Positions 1-8,277 of a stretch of DNA of 20,816 nt are shown here, in pieces. The stretch lies in NCBI GenBank assembly GCA_014084085.1, contig NPFB01000038.1, positions 349,617 to 370,432 on the forward strand. The letters run 5' to 3'. This stretch comes from Hondaea fermentalgiana (lineage: Eukaryota > Sar > Bigyra > Thraustochytrida > Thraustochytriidae). The position numbers were made by a program, and so were the translations under genes. The notes under the pieces are model-generated. The model did no database searches. It was not told where the DNA came from and saw only the letters and a program-made list of their open reading frames with translations. The first letter of the stretch is position 1; each line of letters begins with the position of its first letter.

Positions 1-1
1 T

Positions 2-157
2 GATGACGACGACGACGACGACGACGACGACGATAACAACAACGACGACGATAACAACAACGACGACGATAGTGCGAAGGAGTTCCAGCTTGTTTGGCGC
101 TGCTGGCCCCTCATCGTCTGTGGCTTTGCGCGGTCCATGCAGCGCGCAACGCCGTGA
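2..157 (+). CDS. Possible 3' end of a gene entering from the left edge (Asp/Asn-rich tail)
   Basis: One frame is open from base 2 to a TGA at 155-157. It encodes a run of Asp with two Asn triplets, followed by about 28 residues (SAKEFQLVWRCWPLIV and on) with G/C-rich third positions. The interruptions of the GAC run are either GAT, which is synonymous, or AAC (Asn), so the tract stays acidic/polar in this frame. The same tract read one base later gives Thr/Ile, and the third forward frame hits stops. No start codon is in the window, so any gene would begin to the left. No domain is recognisable. It may equally be a non-coding GAC microsatellite beyond the 3' end of the next gene. Confidence 0.3.
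   Translation, partial: DDDDDDDDDDDNNNDDDNNNDDDSAKEFQLVWRCWPLIVCGFARSMQRATP
5..71. repeat. GAC/AAC trinucleotide repeat
   Basis: A run of about ten GAC units is followed by units of GAT, three AAC and two GAC, occurring twice. The phase is a perfect multiple of three throughout, which would suit a coding homopolymer (Asp/Asn) but is also usual for a microsatellite. Confidence 0.85.
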
Positions 158-577
158 AGCCGCGAGAGGCAGTCCCGCGCTCTCACGGCACGCACGTTGC
201 GTTTGGCCCGCCAGCGTGTGATGAGCTCTTGGTTGTGTAGGCAGAGCTACTGCAGCAAGCCCCACTCGCCAGCAGCCCATAGGGCCCGAACCGGGACGCG
301 CTTTGACTACACTTTATAAATTTTGGAAAACAAACAAACAAACAAACAAACAAATGTCAACGGTCAAAAAGCACTCACATTTGTCTCTCTTTCTTTCTTT
401 CCTTCTCTTTGATTTATAGGTTACATGCATTCTGCGTGCCATGTCAGTCGTTGACCTTGTCTCGTATCTCCGTTGTTTAGAAGGAAGTCAATCTTCCACA
501 GGCAGGCGACCTGGAGAGGGAACTCTCACCCTCGACGATTGATAACGCTATGAGCCGCCCTTACATGATTGGACGCA
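158..577. other. Intergenic stretch with AAAC repeat and pyrimidine tract
   Basis: No convincing gene is seen. It holds a TTTATAAATTTT stretch near 313-324, an (AAAC)n run at 327-354, and a pyrimidine tract at about 380-415 ending in TTTATAG, which resembles a plus-strand 3' splice site but has no partner exon I can support. It probably contains the 3' UTR of the minus-strand gene ending at 578. Confidence 0.5.
327..354. repeat. (AAAC)n tetranucleotide repeat
   Basis: About seven tandem AAAC units, nearly perfect, in the intergenic stretch left of the F-box/ankyrin-like gene. Confidence 0.9.
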
Positions 578-1846
578 TCACGCCGAGGCAGCTTGGTCGG
601 CATCGTTCGCAGGCGAGATGCGGAGGTAGGCGTCCAAGATGGCCGCGACGTCGTCGCACTCGCGCAGGTCGGCCTGTCGGCGCTGGCCTTCAAGATAAGC
701 CCGCGCGAAAATGCCAGTCTCGAGCAAGCAGCTGACGCTGTGGTTATGATTGCGTCGCACCGCGTCGTCAAAGAGGTCATAGAGTGCATCGTCGCCGCAG
801 CAGTCTCGTAAGAGCATCACAATGTCAAAGAGCCCATTCCTGGCAGCCGTCTTTTGGATGCAAAGGGCCATATCTCGCGTGATAATTTTCTCGTTGAGAA
901 ACGCCTGAACTAAGTCGAGGTTGCCCTGGCGTGTGGCCTCTTGTACAGCTTTTATGATGGCTTCGACCAGCTTTGTCTTGCGAGCGGCAAGAGCATCGCG
1001 CTCTGCAAGGGCAGCGGCGTCGACAACAAAGCCGGGGGCGCGGTGGCGCATGTCCATTGTCTCTTGCGCGTGAGCAAAGCGAGTGCAAAGCATCTTGGCC
1101 ATGTTCAGAGCCAAGGCAGCATGCGATGCTTTGCAGGCTTCATGCATTGCCACAAGAGCAAGAGTATCCATTGAGCCAGCATTTGCGCGCACTGCCTGGG
1201 AAAGAAGGAAAGCCACCAGGCTGGTTAGTCCGTGGCTGGCAGCCTCGGCCACACTCTGCGCAAAGTACGGCGCATCAAGAATACCGTTCTCCACTCCACT
1301 TGAAACAAGACATTTGACGGCTTCCTCCTTGGATAGATTGATTGCGAATTGCGTCAATTTCATGAAAGCAGATTGGTTCCCCAGAAGCAAGGGCTCCTGC
1401 GATTCCTTGTCCTTTTTAGTATCCAAGCTTGGGTACCTTGCCGAGAGAAAGTCTTTGAGCGCCTCGTTGAATTCGCACCTGATACAATGATGAGCAAGGT
1501 CAAGAAACTGTTGAGTGTTTGCAATGTTCGTCTCCAGGGAGCGCACACAGACTTGCTGGACGGCCTTTTGGCGTAGCTTGTGCTCCGTGGTGTCAGGATC
1601 TCTGCATTGCGCTCCAAAAAGAGCTTTGAGCTCGTCCTCGGCAGCTTCCTTGGTCTCTGTTCCTTGCGCATGCGCAGCCAGATACGGGGCAACAAGTGCC
1701 TCGATCGCGAAATCGCTATTCTCTACGAGCTGGTGCATACCTGTGCTTGTCGTGGCCATCCTTCCCAGGCTTTGCAGGTCGAGAAACTGGAGCACAAGAA
1801 GCTTGGAGTCCTCCGCAAGCGCGGCCATGCCGAGCTTCCCTGCCAT
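578..1846 (-). CDS. F-box-like / degenerate ankyrin-repeat protein
   Basis: This is a 422-residue intracellular protein of unknown role. The start chosen is the ATG at 1846 (context ACG ATG G, A at -3 and G at +4). The frame stays open to 2236, but that upstream part is low-complexity (a Trp-Thr run made by a repeat) and looks untranslated. Residues about 10-60 (SKLLVLQFLDLQSLGRMAT) resemble the F-box pattern of a Leu-rich helix followed by a 'D-L-x-S-L' turn. Residues about 115-380 hold helical pairs resembling degenerate ankyrin repeats, such as EATRQGNLDLVQAFLNEK near 303-320, ARNGLFDIVMLLRD near 335-348 and RRNHNHSVSCLLETG near 364-378. No signal peptide or membrane segment is seen. F-box/ankyrin proteins often recruit substrates to SCF ubiquitin ligases, but that function is only inferred. 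It is divergent from the LRR-PAQR gene. The coding status is more secure than the domain call. Confidence 0.7.
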   Translation of the reverse strand: MAGKLGMAALAEDSKLLVLQFLDLQSLGRMATTSTGMHQLVENSDFAIEALVAPYLAAHAQGTETKEAAEDELKALFGAQCRDPDTTEHKLRQKAVQQVCVRSLETNIANTQQFLDLAHHCIRCEFNEALKDFLSARYPSLDTKKDKESQEPLLLGNQSAFMKLTQFAINLSKEEAVKCLVSSGVENGILDAPYFAQSVAEAASHGLTSLVAFLLSQAVRANAGSMDTLALVAMHEACKASHAALALNMAKMLCTRFAHAQETMDMRHRAPGFVVDAAALAERDALAARKTKLVEAIIKAVQEATRQGNLDLVQAFLNEKIITRDMALCIQKTAARNGLFDIVMLLRDCCGDDALYDLFDDAVRRNHNHSVSCLLETGIFARAYLEGQRRQADLRECDDVAAILDAYLRISPANDADQAASA

Positions 1847-2048
1847 CGTGTTCCCCCCTGCGTCGACGGTCTTTCGCGGCGAGCCCTTTCGCGCGCACGT
1901 GCTCTCGCTTTGACGGCTCCTTCGTTCGCTTGCTCTTCCGCTCGCTTCCTTGCGGGTTTGCTCCGCGCTGGCATGCGCCAGACACCCTCGTCCGTCTTCC
2001 GGTCTGCCTTCGCGCTGGGCCTTCTTCGTCGTCTTCTTCGCTCGGGTC

Positions 2049-2140
2049 CAGGTCAAGGTTCGAGCCCAGGTCCAAGTCCAAGTCCATCGAGATCCATCGT
2101 CCAAGTCTCCATCGATCGTCCAAGTCTCCCTCCCTCCCTC
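2049..2140. repeat. Degenerate GTCCAAGTCC / CCTCCCTC-rich repeat
   Basis: Repeated GGTCCAAG and GTCCAAGTC(T)C units with interspersed CATCGAT motifs, ending in CTCCCTCCCTC. Read on the minus strand it generates an alternating Trp-Thr peptide, which argues that the frame upstream of the ATG at 1846 is not coding. Confidence 0.6.
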
Positions 2141-2308
2141 GCCCGCGCCGTGCTCCTTGTGCTTGCTGAAGTCCGCCTGCCTTTGTGTGTACGTGTGCGT
2201 GCCACGTTCGGGCAGGCACGCCTGACCAAAGTCCACTCACAGTCAAGCGCCGGCATCCGTCCCTGGAGTTGCTTCTGTTGCTGGGCTTGCATGGACTCCT
2301 TCCTGCAA

Positions 2309-2403
2309 ATGCTTTGCATGGATGCTTGCTCTTGCTCGCTTTGCTCGCTTTACTTGCTTTGATGCTTGCTTTGCTTGTATCGCTTGCATCGCTTTGCTTT
2401 CTT
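2309..2403. repeat. TTGCT/GCTTGC-rich low-complexity tract
   Basis: Imperfect repeats of GCTTGCT, TTGCTCGCT and GCTTTG cover this segment of the divergent promoter region. Similar GCTTGC-type tracts recur near 11521-11556 (as GCAAGCAAG) and 17948-17996. Confidence 0.7.
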
Positions 2404-2601
2404 GGGTCTTGCAGTGTTTGATGTTTTTGGTGGCTTTGCTTTCTTGGTTCTTGATCATCGCTTTGTCTGGCCAAGCTTGCTCTTGCTTGCTTGTAAAGGG
2501 CAAGGCGGCGGCGACACGCATTTCATTCGACGCGAGATCTCCGCGCCACGACGGCGTCGCGCGTCGTCATATGGCCGTCGATTCATGGATCGTATACAGG
2601 G

Positions 2602-2719
2602 GTAAGTATGTGTTTTCGCAGTCGGCCGTGCCGACGCGATGACGACTGCGATGATGATGGCATGCTGGGATGATGACTCTGTCATCTCTCTCTCTCTCTC
2701 TCTCCGTCGCATCATCCAG
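2602..2719 (+). other. Candidate 5'-UTR intron of the LRR-PAQR gene
   Basis: A strong donor-like GTAAGTATG starts at 2602. A long pyrimidine tract (the TC run) ending in CATCCAG at 2719 would be the acceptor, giving 118 nt; a second AG lies at 2735. An in-frame TAG at 2768-2770 upstream of the ATG at 2840 means any such intron would be in the untranslated leader. No transcript evidence is available. Confidence 0.3.
2685..2704. repeat. (TC)10 dinucleotide repeat
   Basis: Perfect alternating TC run upstream of the LRR-PAQR gene. It could serve as the pyrimidine tract of a leader intron. Confidence 0.9.
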
Positions 2720-2839
2720 CGTCTCTCATCACCAGCGTGGCATGCGGAGGAGAATGAGAGCGAGATCTAGTAACTAGTCGATCGATCGGTCGATCTGGCG
2801 ACTCGTCGACAAACTCGCTTCGGAGCCCGCGAGAGAGAA

Positions 2840-4258
2840 ATGCGAACGCGCGCTGCCGCTGCCGCAGCGAGCAAGCATCAGAAGGAGGGAGAGGAAGAGG
2901 AGAGCAAGGGACTCGAGGCGCAGTCGCCCGGCACGAAAACGACCATGAGCGAGACGTCGCCGCCTTCGGCGCACCCGTATGTGACCATGTGCCGGGAGTG
3001 CGGGTGCAAGGTAGACCCTTCGGTGCTCACAAGCCTCGCGACCGACTGGAGCTTTGTCAAGGCTTCGAACGAGTACTCGCTGCTGCCGCTCCTGCTCCTC
3101 GTGCGGGAGGAAAAGGCTGCCAAAGGCAAGGCCGTGTCGAAGCTCCGCGAACATCTCAAGACGCTACGCATCAGACACGCTGACGCGCCAACGCACATCA
3201 CCGACGCAAATGCTCGCGTTGTAGGCCTTTTGCTGCGCGAATGCTCGAACCTGCGACACCTGGACGTGTCGCGCATGAAGATGAGCAAGTATGGCGCGCG
3301 AGAGATTGTCGCGGGACTGGACGAGTGCCCGACGCTGGAGACCCTGAATCTTTCATTCAACCCCGGCATCGCACCTGCGCTGCGCGAGGGCAAACTCGAA
3401 AAAGTCATTGGCAAGCTTGAGAATCTCACGCTGCTGGACGTGACCAACGATCAACTCGGTTTCGCCCAAGTCGACGCCTTGCACACCGCAATGAAAGAGA
3501 CGCATGCCAAGTCCGGACTCGAGTTCGAGATTCGCGACGGCGGCAACAACGTTTTCGAAGAGGTACTCAATGCTCTTACGCACGGTGTTGGCGTCTTCCT
3601 CGCCCTGGTGGGCACTGTGGTCATGATGTACCATGCCTCCGCGGAGGGTCAATCTCGTCGTACCTTTTACGCCTGTGGAGTTTACTGTTTGTGTCTGATT
3701 CTTCTCTTTGTGAGCTCGACACTGCTGCACGCCGCGTTTCTCAACGAGAAGGTTTCGACTGTGTTGGGTCTGCTTGATCACACCGCCATTTACTTTCTCA
3801 TTGCGGGTACTTATCTTCCTTTTTGTGTTGTCAGCCTCGAGAAGCACCCTTACGGCTGGGCGATGGCCGTCGGAGAGTGGGGCCTCGCTTTTGCAGGCAT
3901 TGTCCTCTGCATTGTGCATGAACGAGTTCAAGTCCCGATGAAAATGCCGATTGAGCTTGCGCTCTATTTGGGCATGGGCTGGATGCTCGGCATTGCATGG
4001 GAAGATGTCAAGACGCACATTAGTCCGGGCGCTGTAGAGCTCTTGCTCTATGGTGGCCTTGCATACACGGGCGGAGTGGTCTTTTTTGTCATGGAGAAGC
4101 TCAAGCACCCCATTGGACATGCAGTCTGGCACATTTTCGTGCTCATCGGTGCGACCTGCCATTACTTTGCAGTGCTTTTCTTTGTCGTGGGCCTCGAGGA
4201 GGAAGGCCTTCGGGCAGCACCCCGCGGCCCGGTCGGAGGGACCCTGTCCCCATTGTGA
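2840..4258 (+). CDS. LRR-PAQR (HlyIII-related) seven-helix membrane protein
   Basis: This is a 472-residue membrane protein from the ATG at 2840 (AAA at -3 to -1); an in-frame ATG at 2945 with A at -3 would give 437 residues and remove a polyAla/polyGlu leader. Residues 50-57 carry a small Cys motif (CRECGC). Residues about 125-215 are leucine-rich-repeat-like: LRHLDVSRMKMS (138-149), LETLNLSFNPGI (166-177), LTLLDVTNDQLG (196-207). Residues about 238-452 are the PAQR/HlyIII core: EEVLNALTHGVG entry motif (240-251), S293-x3-H297 in the second helix, D313 in LLDHTAIYFLIAGTYLPF, and H427-x3-H431 in the last helix, which are the zinc-site residues of the family. Relatives include adiponectin/progestin receptors, MMD proteins and bacterial HlyIII; several act as ceramidase-like receptors, but the ligand cannot be read from sequence. 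The cytosolic LRR in front of the membrane domain is unusual. It is tail-to-tail with the FANCI-like gene. Confidence 0.92.
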   Translation: MRTRAAAAAASKHQKEGEEEESKGLEAQSPGTKTTMSETSPPSAHPYVTMCRECGCKVDPSVLTSLATDWSFVKASNEYSLLPLLLLVREEKAAKGKAVSKLREHLKTLRIRHADAPTHITDANARVVGLLLRECSNLRHLDVSRMKMSKYGAREIVAGLDECPTLETLNLSFNPGIAPALREGKLEKVIGKLENLTLLDVTNDQLGFAQVDALHTAMKETHAKSGLEFEIRDGGNNVFEEVLNALTHGVGVFLALVGTVVMMYHASAEGQSRRTFYACGVYCLCLILLFVSSTLLHAAFLNEKVSTVLGLLDHTAIYFLIAGTYLPFCVVSLEKHPYGWAMAVGEWGLAFAGIVLCIVHERVQVPMKMPIELALYLGMGWMLGIAWEDVKTHISPGAVELLLYGGLAYTGGVVFFVMEKLKHPIGHAVWHIFVLIGATCHYFAVLFFVVGLEEEGLRAAPRGPVGGTLSPL

Positions 4259-4487
4259 ATAGTTTATCTCTCAGTTTTGTAAAGAAAATAGGTGTTACTT
4301 GCGTCTTTTCCACTAACTTGTCATGTCTGTCTGGCTTGCCTTCATGCTCTTCCTCCTCGTCTTGCATTTATTTTCACTTTTACTGAGTTTTAACAAAGAG
4401 AAGGCAGAAAAGAACAGGGAAAACAAATACGAAGAATCGCTTTTTTCACGTCACTGGCAGGCCTATCTCCTCGGCCAGCACTTTATC
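4259..4487. other. Convergent 3' region between the LRR-PAQR and FANCI-like genes
   Basis: 229 bp of AT-richer sequence separate two stop codons on opposite strands. It must hold both 3' UTR ends, so overlapping transcripts are likely. There is no canonical AATAAA on the plus strand. Confidence 0.5.
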
Positions 4488-7400
4488 TCATTGAAAATAA
4501 GTGGAGTCGCCCGGGCACACGACAAAGCCCTCGAGGTCCTCGTAGCCATCGCTATCACCTTCCGCTTCCATTTCCTCCAGACCCTCATCGATGAACGCAT
4601 TTTCACTACGGCGCCGACGTCTTGGCTTGTCAATTGTTGTGGCTGCGCCCTTGCGCCGCCGTCGCAAGGGTGGACCAACGTCCTCCTCGATTGCAGCAGC
4701 GTTGTCATTCGAGCTTGCCTCAAAGGCTTTACAAAGCTGCACGATCCGCTTTTTGGGAGCGAGTGGTCGCGACAAAGTTTCGCGCTCTTCTTGTGCCACT
4801 TTCGCGTCACTCTCTCTCGAACGCTCGCGAATTTGACGCTGCAAAGGCACCACATTCTCGGCCTTGATGCTCGCCTCGGGGTCCGTCGCCAACACTGACG
4901 CATCTTTGGGGGCTTGAGGCTCGTATTCTGTAGCCCAGGCCAAGAGAGTCTCGCGTAATCGGTCCACAAAAGTCTGCGCTCGTATTGCCGGTCGATGAGA
5001 CCTTTCACACCAGGTGCAGAGGGCCTTTGCAATGGACACCAGCTTCGCCAACTCGGCAAGCAAGGCACCTGCGCTAGTCTCGCAGGTACGCTCTGCTTGG
5101 ACAATGCTTTTTGAATCCTTGGCCGTCTCACGGCGCTGTCTCTTGCGTCCCGGGCGGTATGTAAGCAGGGGAGCTCCTGCACTTTGGTGCAAATTTCGCC
5201 CATTGTGCCGACCAAATCGAGCCACCACAAGTGCACTTTCATGACTCATGCGGAAGCAATGCAATGATCCAAGGGACTTCGTATCTTCTGAGCAGAGACG
5301 TTGCGTGACATGAACAAGTTTGGCCCGCGCGGTGGCTGGAAAGCCGCCGATTCCACCTTTGCACCATATTGCATGTAATATATTGGTCATTCGCTTGTGC
5401 AACACAAAGCCAGTCTCGCGATCTAGGCTGATGAAACCTTCGCCAAAAAGCGCATCCAAGCTCTCGAGCGCGTGCTGCGTCGCTGTCTGCAAAGTAACTT
5501 GGGAGGTCATGATGCGAGGGACTCGTTCCTGTGCGCGCAGCTTACGTTTGAGTTCCGCTTTCGTCCAAAGAGACACTTGCAAGATTGACTCGATGCGCGC
5601 AAGACTATCGCTTGCGTCCACTGGTGTTGCCGGGAGAGTCACTTCAAGCAGAATGCGCAGATTCGCGACGGTGGAAAGGTCCATTGTGAGGAGGAGCTCA
5701 AAACAGGCTTTCTGAATGGCAAGTACACCTCGACGACTCTCCACGGCGGCCAATGGAATGAGCAGAGCGAGGACCGCGCCGAAGTTGCGAAATTGAGATG
5801 CGGCCATACCTGTAGATTGCACAGTTTGAAGAAAGACTGCTGCAAGGCGCTCGAGCACCGCACCAGCTTCCGCAGTGAAACCGTCAGCGTTCGAATTGCG
5901 CAAGTCGATTGCTTTTAGACGGCTTTCAATCATCCCTAGCAGCTTGACCTCCACTTCTGGCAATGCACGTCCTCTTCGTCCGAAATGTGTTTTTTCCAGA
6001 AGATCAGCAAGTGTGGACAGACTGATTTCGGTCATGCTTTGCTCCGCAAGAAAGACCGCAAAGGTGATAACTTTCTCGGGGCATGGGTCTGGCGCTGCCG
6101 TAATGGCGGGAAGGATGCTTTGGAGAAACTTGGCATTCTCCAACGTTGGCATCCGCAAGACAGTCTGCTGCGATCCAAAGAAAGACGCGCATAGCGCGCA
6201 GAGTTTGAGACAATCGTGGTGATCGTCTGTTTGCGCGCAGGCGTCTTCTGCCATCAGAGCAGCGAGCTCGAGCACGCCTTGGTGTGAAACTTTATTGAAG
6301 ACCGATGCCATCGCACTTGCGGCTTTTGTGTTCGTCTCAAGTTTTTCAATGTCAATATCCAGACGCAGAGCTACCCGGAGCTCTTTTTTAGCGTCTCCTC
6401 CCAGGTGCGTCGCCAGAGAGTCTCCAAGGGCGACTCTGGCGCGAACGATTTGCGAGAATGGGAGTGAGAGTAGTTGCTCCAGCTTGTCACGTGGAAGCGA
6501 CTTTGCTGCGGCTCGACGCACGAGATCGTCGCGCACCATTTCCAGGGCTCTTCGAAGTCCACCAAATGCGTCTGAATGTTTCAGGAACGAACAAAGCTGC
6601 CCGTTTCTTAAAGAAGTTTGGAGGACGACCTCACAGGCAAGCGTGGCAGTGTCGCGGTTGAGACTGCACAAGCGAGCCAAGAAATCGCAGATCTGCTTCA
6701 GAATCGGCGCTGCAGTAGCATTGATGGCACTGTCATGCGCAGCGGATTCAAAGATAGCACGAAGAACAGCTGAACCGCGCTCGAGATCCTGGTGACGACG
6801 AGAAGCGAGAATGTGACTTTGAACCTGGTCCAATAATCGACTCTGAGGCTCAAACCCAAGTTTGCACAGAATCGAGCATACTTGAAGCATACTTGATTCG
6901 TGAAGGGGTGAGAATACGCGGCTGATCATACGGCTCACGATGGGCCGGCCCGGATGCTCAAGGCTCTGGACGCTGGCAATGGCGTGGAACGCATGACAGC
7001 AAGACGTACGTGCGTTGAGGCATTCGGCCAAAGCTACGCCCAAAGCCTTGTTTTCTGAATGTACAATTTGTGCAAGGAGTTTCCTTGCGACCCGCTGATC
7101 TTGGGACCCCGCATTTGCCTCATTGGTATGATGGATCAAAGCTCTTGTAAATGCTGTACAAAGGTCGTCATTAAGCTTGGGCACAGAGGCTGGTGGGGAT
7201 TTCAGCGCTCGAAGAAGGGCAATTGCAATTCTTTCCGGTTCTAGTCCGCAACAAGTGCTCAAGACAAGCGCCGGGAAGAGGGAGTCCGCGTCCTGCGCAC
7301 ATTGCTGACAAAGTGCCTTCTCGACGGCTTCACGTTCTTCGATGGATAAGAATGTGAACGGGAGCGCGCCACAGGCAACCAAAAAACGATCTCGTTTTGC

Positions 7401-8277
7401 TGCAAACGCCTTTATCCAAAGCTCATATGCTGCTTCTGTGTTTACTCGAGAGAGAGCAAAAGGAGCCAAATGAACAAGGGCCTGAAGATCACCGTTGTAA
7501 TGATCTAATTTAGCTGCCCGAGATATCATGGCGGAGAGAAGGAGTTCCCACTGCGGTGCGCTTTGGGAAAGCCACCTCGCGTGTCTGGCACAAGCAAGGA
7601 GCGCAGCGCTTTTACTGGGCGCCCCGGCGTGTGAGAGTAGCTTTTCAATAGATTTCCGGGCAGACGGGTCAGGTGGAGTGATGGCAAAGAGCCGCAATAG
7701 GACTCTTGTCCAGCGCGATTGATCCTGTTCCTTGTTTTGGCTCTCCGTGTCGCCACTGCGCAAGAGCAAAGTTGCCAATTTCTCTACGCTCTCTGGTCCA
7801 AGGTGCGCCAGTGCGTGATCCAACAGGTCATCATCGCGTGGATTCTGCATTGAGGGAATTGCTCGCAACATGAGTTTCAAGCAAGGCTCACGTGTGGCTG
7901 GGTGTTTGAATAAGAGTGTGGCGAGTTCGATGTCCTGAGCCCGTTCCTCAGTGGAGAATATCTTGCCACGAATCCATGAGTCCAACGTTTGTTCGCGTCT
8001 GTGCGTATGTGCGGTCACGTCAGTGGTTTCTTCGCCGCGTTGCATTGATCAGATTATACGCGGCTTTTGGCAGTCGAACGTACAGCTCTTTGCGGCGTGC
8101 CGCTGCTGGTGCCTCGCGGTCATCTAGCAGGTGTGATGAGCGGACGGGTCTCACACCGTCCAGCGTGGCGTTGAGGTCACGAAGTAGTTTGTCTGCGAAG
8201 TCCTCCTCCGCCGCACCTGCGCCGGCTTCTCGCGCCAACCATCGGGCCGCAGACGCGCGCAAAGCCACGTCTGCCAT
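4488..8277 (-). CDS. FANCI-like protein (Fanconi anaemia group I homologue), two exons
   Basis: Predicted joined exons 8277-8084 and 7998-4488 give 1234 residues; the long second exon alone is open from 8045. FANCI pairs with FANCD2 in a clamp on DNA and is monoubiquitinated during crosslink repair. The sequence is an alpha-helical solenoid. My alignment to human FANCI from memory shows the same order of patches: NGDLQALVHLAPFAL; then FLSIEEREAVEKAL (human PLTAEEVEFVVEKAL); a segment NTKAASAMASVF at the place of the human ubiquitination site, with the candidate lysine K623; SQQTVL; KLLGMIESRLKAIDL; and APKKRIVQLCKAFE near the C-terminus. The VEKAL-to-lysine spacing is 333 residues against 328 in human. 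The C-terminus has Arg-rich clusters (LRRRRKG, PRRRRR), probable nuclear signals, then an acidic tail. The N-terminus is about 95 residues longer than in human. Similarity is low, so another HEAT-like nuclear protein remains possible. It lies tandem behind the acyl-CoA oxidase gene. Confidence 0.6.
7999..8083 (-). other. Predicted 85-nt intron of the FANCI-like gene
   Basis: Read on the minus strand, exon 1 ends ...AAA GAG CT, the intron begins GTACGT and ends CGCACAG, and CTGAC sits about 24 nt upstream of the acceptor as a branch-point match. Removing it joins phase 2 to the matching phase (CT + A = Leu) and fuses an 88-codon frame starting at ATG 8277 to the long frame without a stop. Unspliced, the 88-codon frame stops at 8020 and the long frame begins only at ATG 8045, so two overlapping frames are explained by one intron. 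Confidence 0.6.

Larger units (their letters stand above)
1847..2839. promoter_or_regulatory. Divergent intergenic region between the F-box/ankyrin-like and LRR-PAQR genes
   Basis: About 1 kb separates two head-to-head start codons, so it must hold both promoters and 5' leaders. It is dominated by low-complexity DNA: a GTCCAAGTCC-like repeat (2049-2140), a TTGCT/GCTTGC-rich tract (2309-2403) and a (TC)10 run (2685-2704), then TCGATCGATCGGTCGATC near 2777. Several long frames cross it on both strands, but they are repeat-derived with no recognisable domain. No clear TATA box can be assigned. Confidence 0.45.

Noticed and set aside
380..421. Pyrimidine tract and TTTATAG as a 3' splice site of a plus-strand gene
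   Set aside because: No donor or following exon with coding character could be found; the downstream sequence is the 3' end of a minus-strand gene.
1580..2362. Plus-strand frame of 260 codons over the F-box/ankyrin-like gene and its repeat-rich leader
   Set aside because: The second half is translated low-complexity DNA and the first half is antisense to a better-supported gene.
3560..4195. Reading the membrane domain as a bacterial haemolysin
   Set aside because: HlyIII is only a family name; the residues present are those of PAQR receptors, and the LRR context and genome are eukaryotic.
8020..8277. A separate small gene upstream of the FANCI-like frame
   Set aside because: Its end overlaps the start of the long frame, and a phase-matched intron joins the two, so a single spliced gene is a simpler reading.
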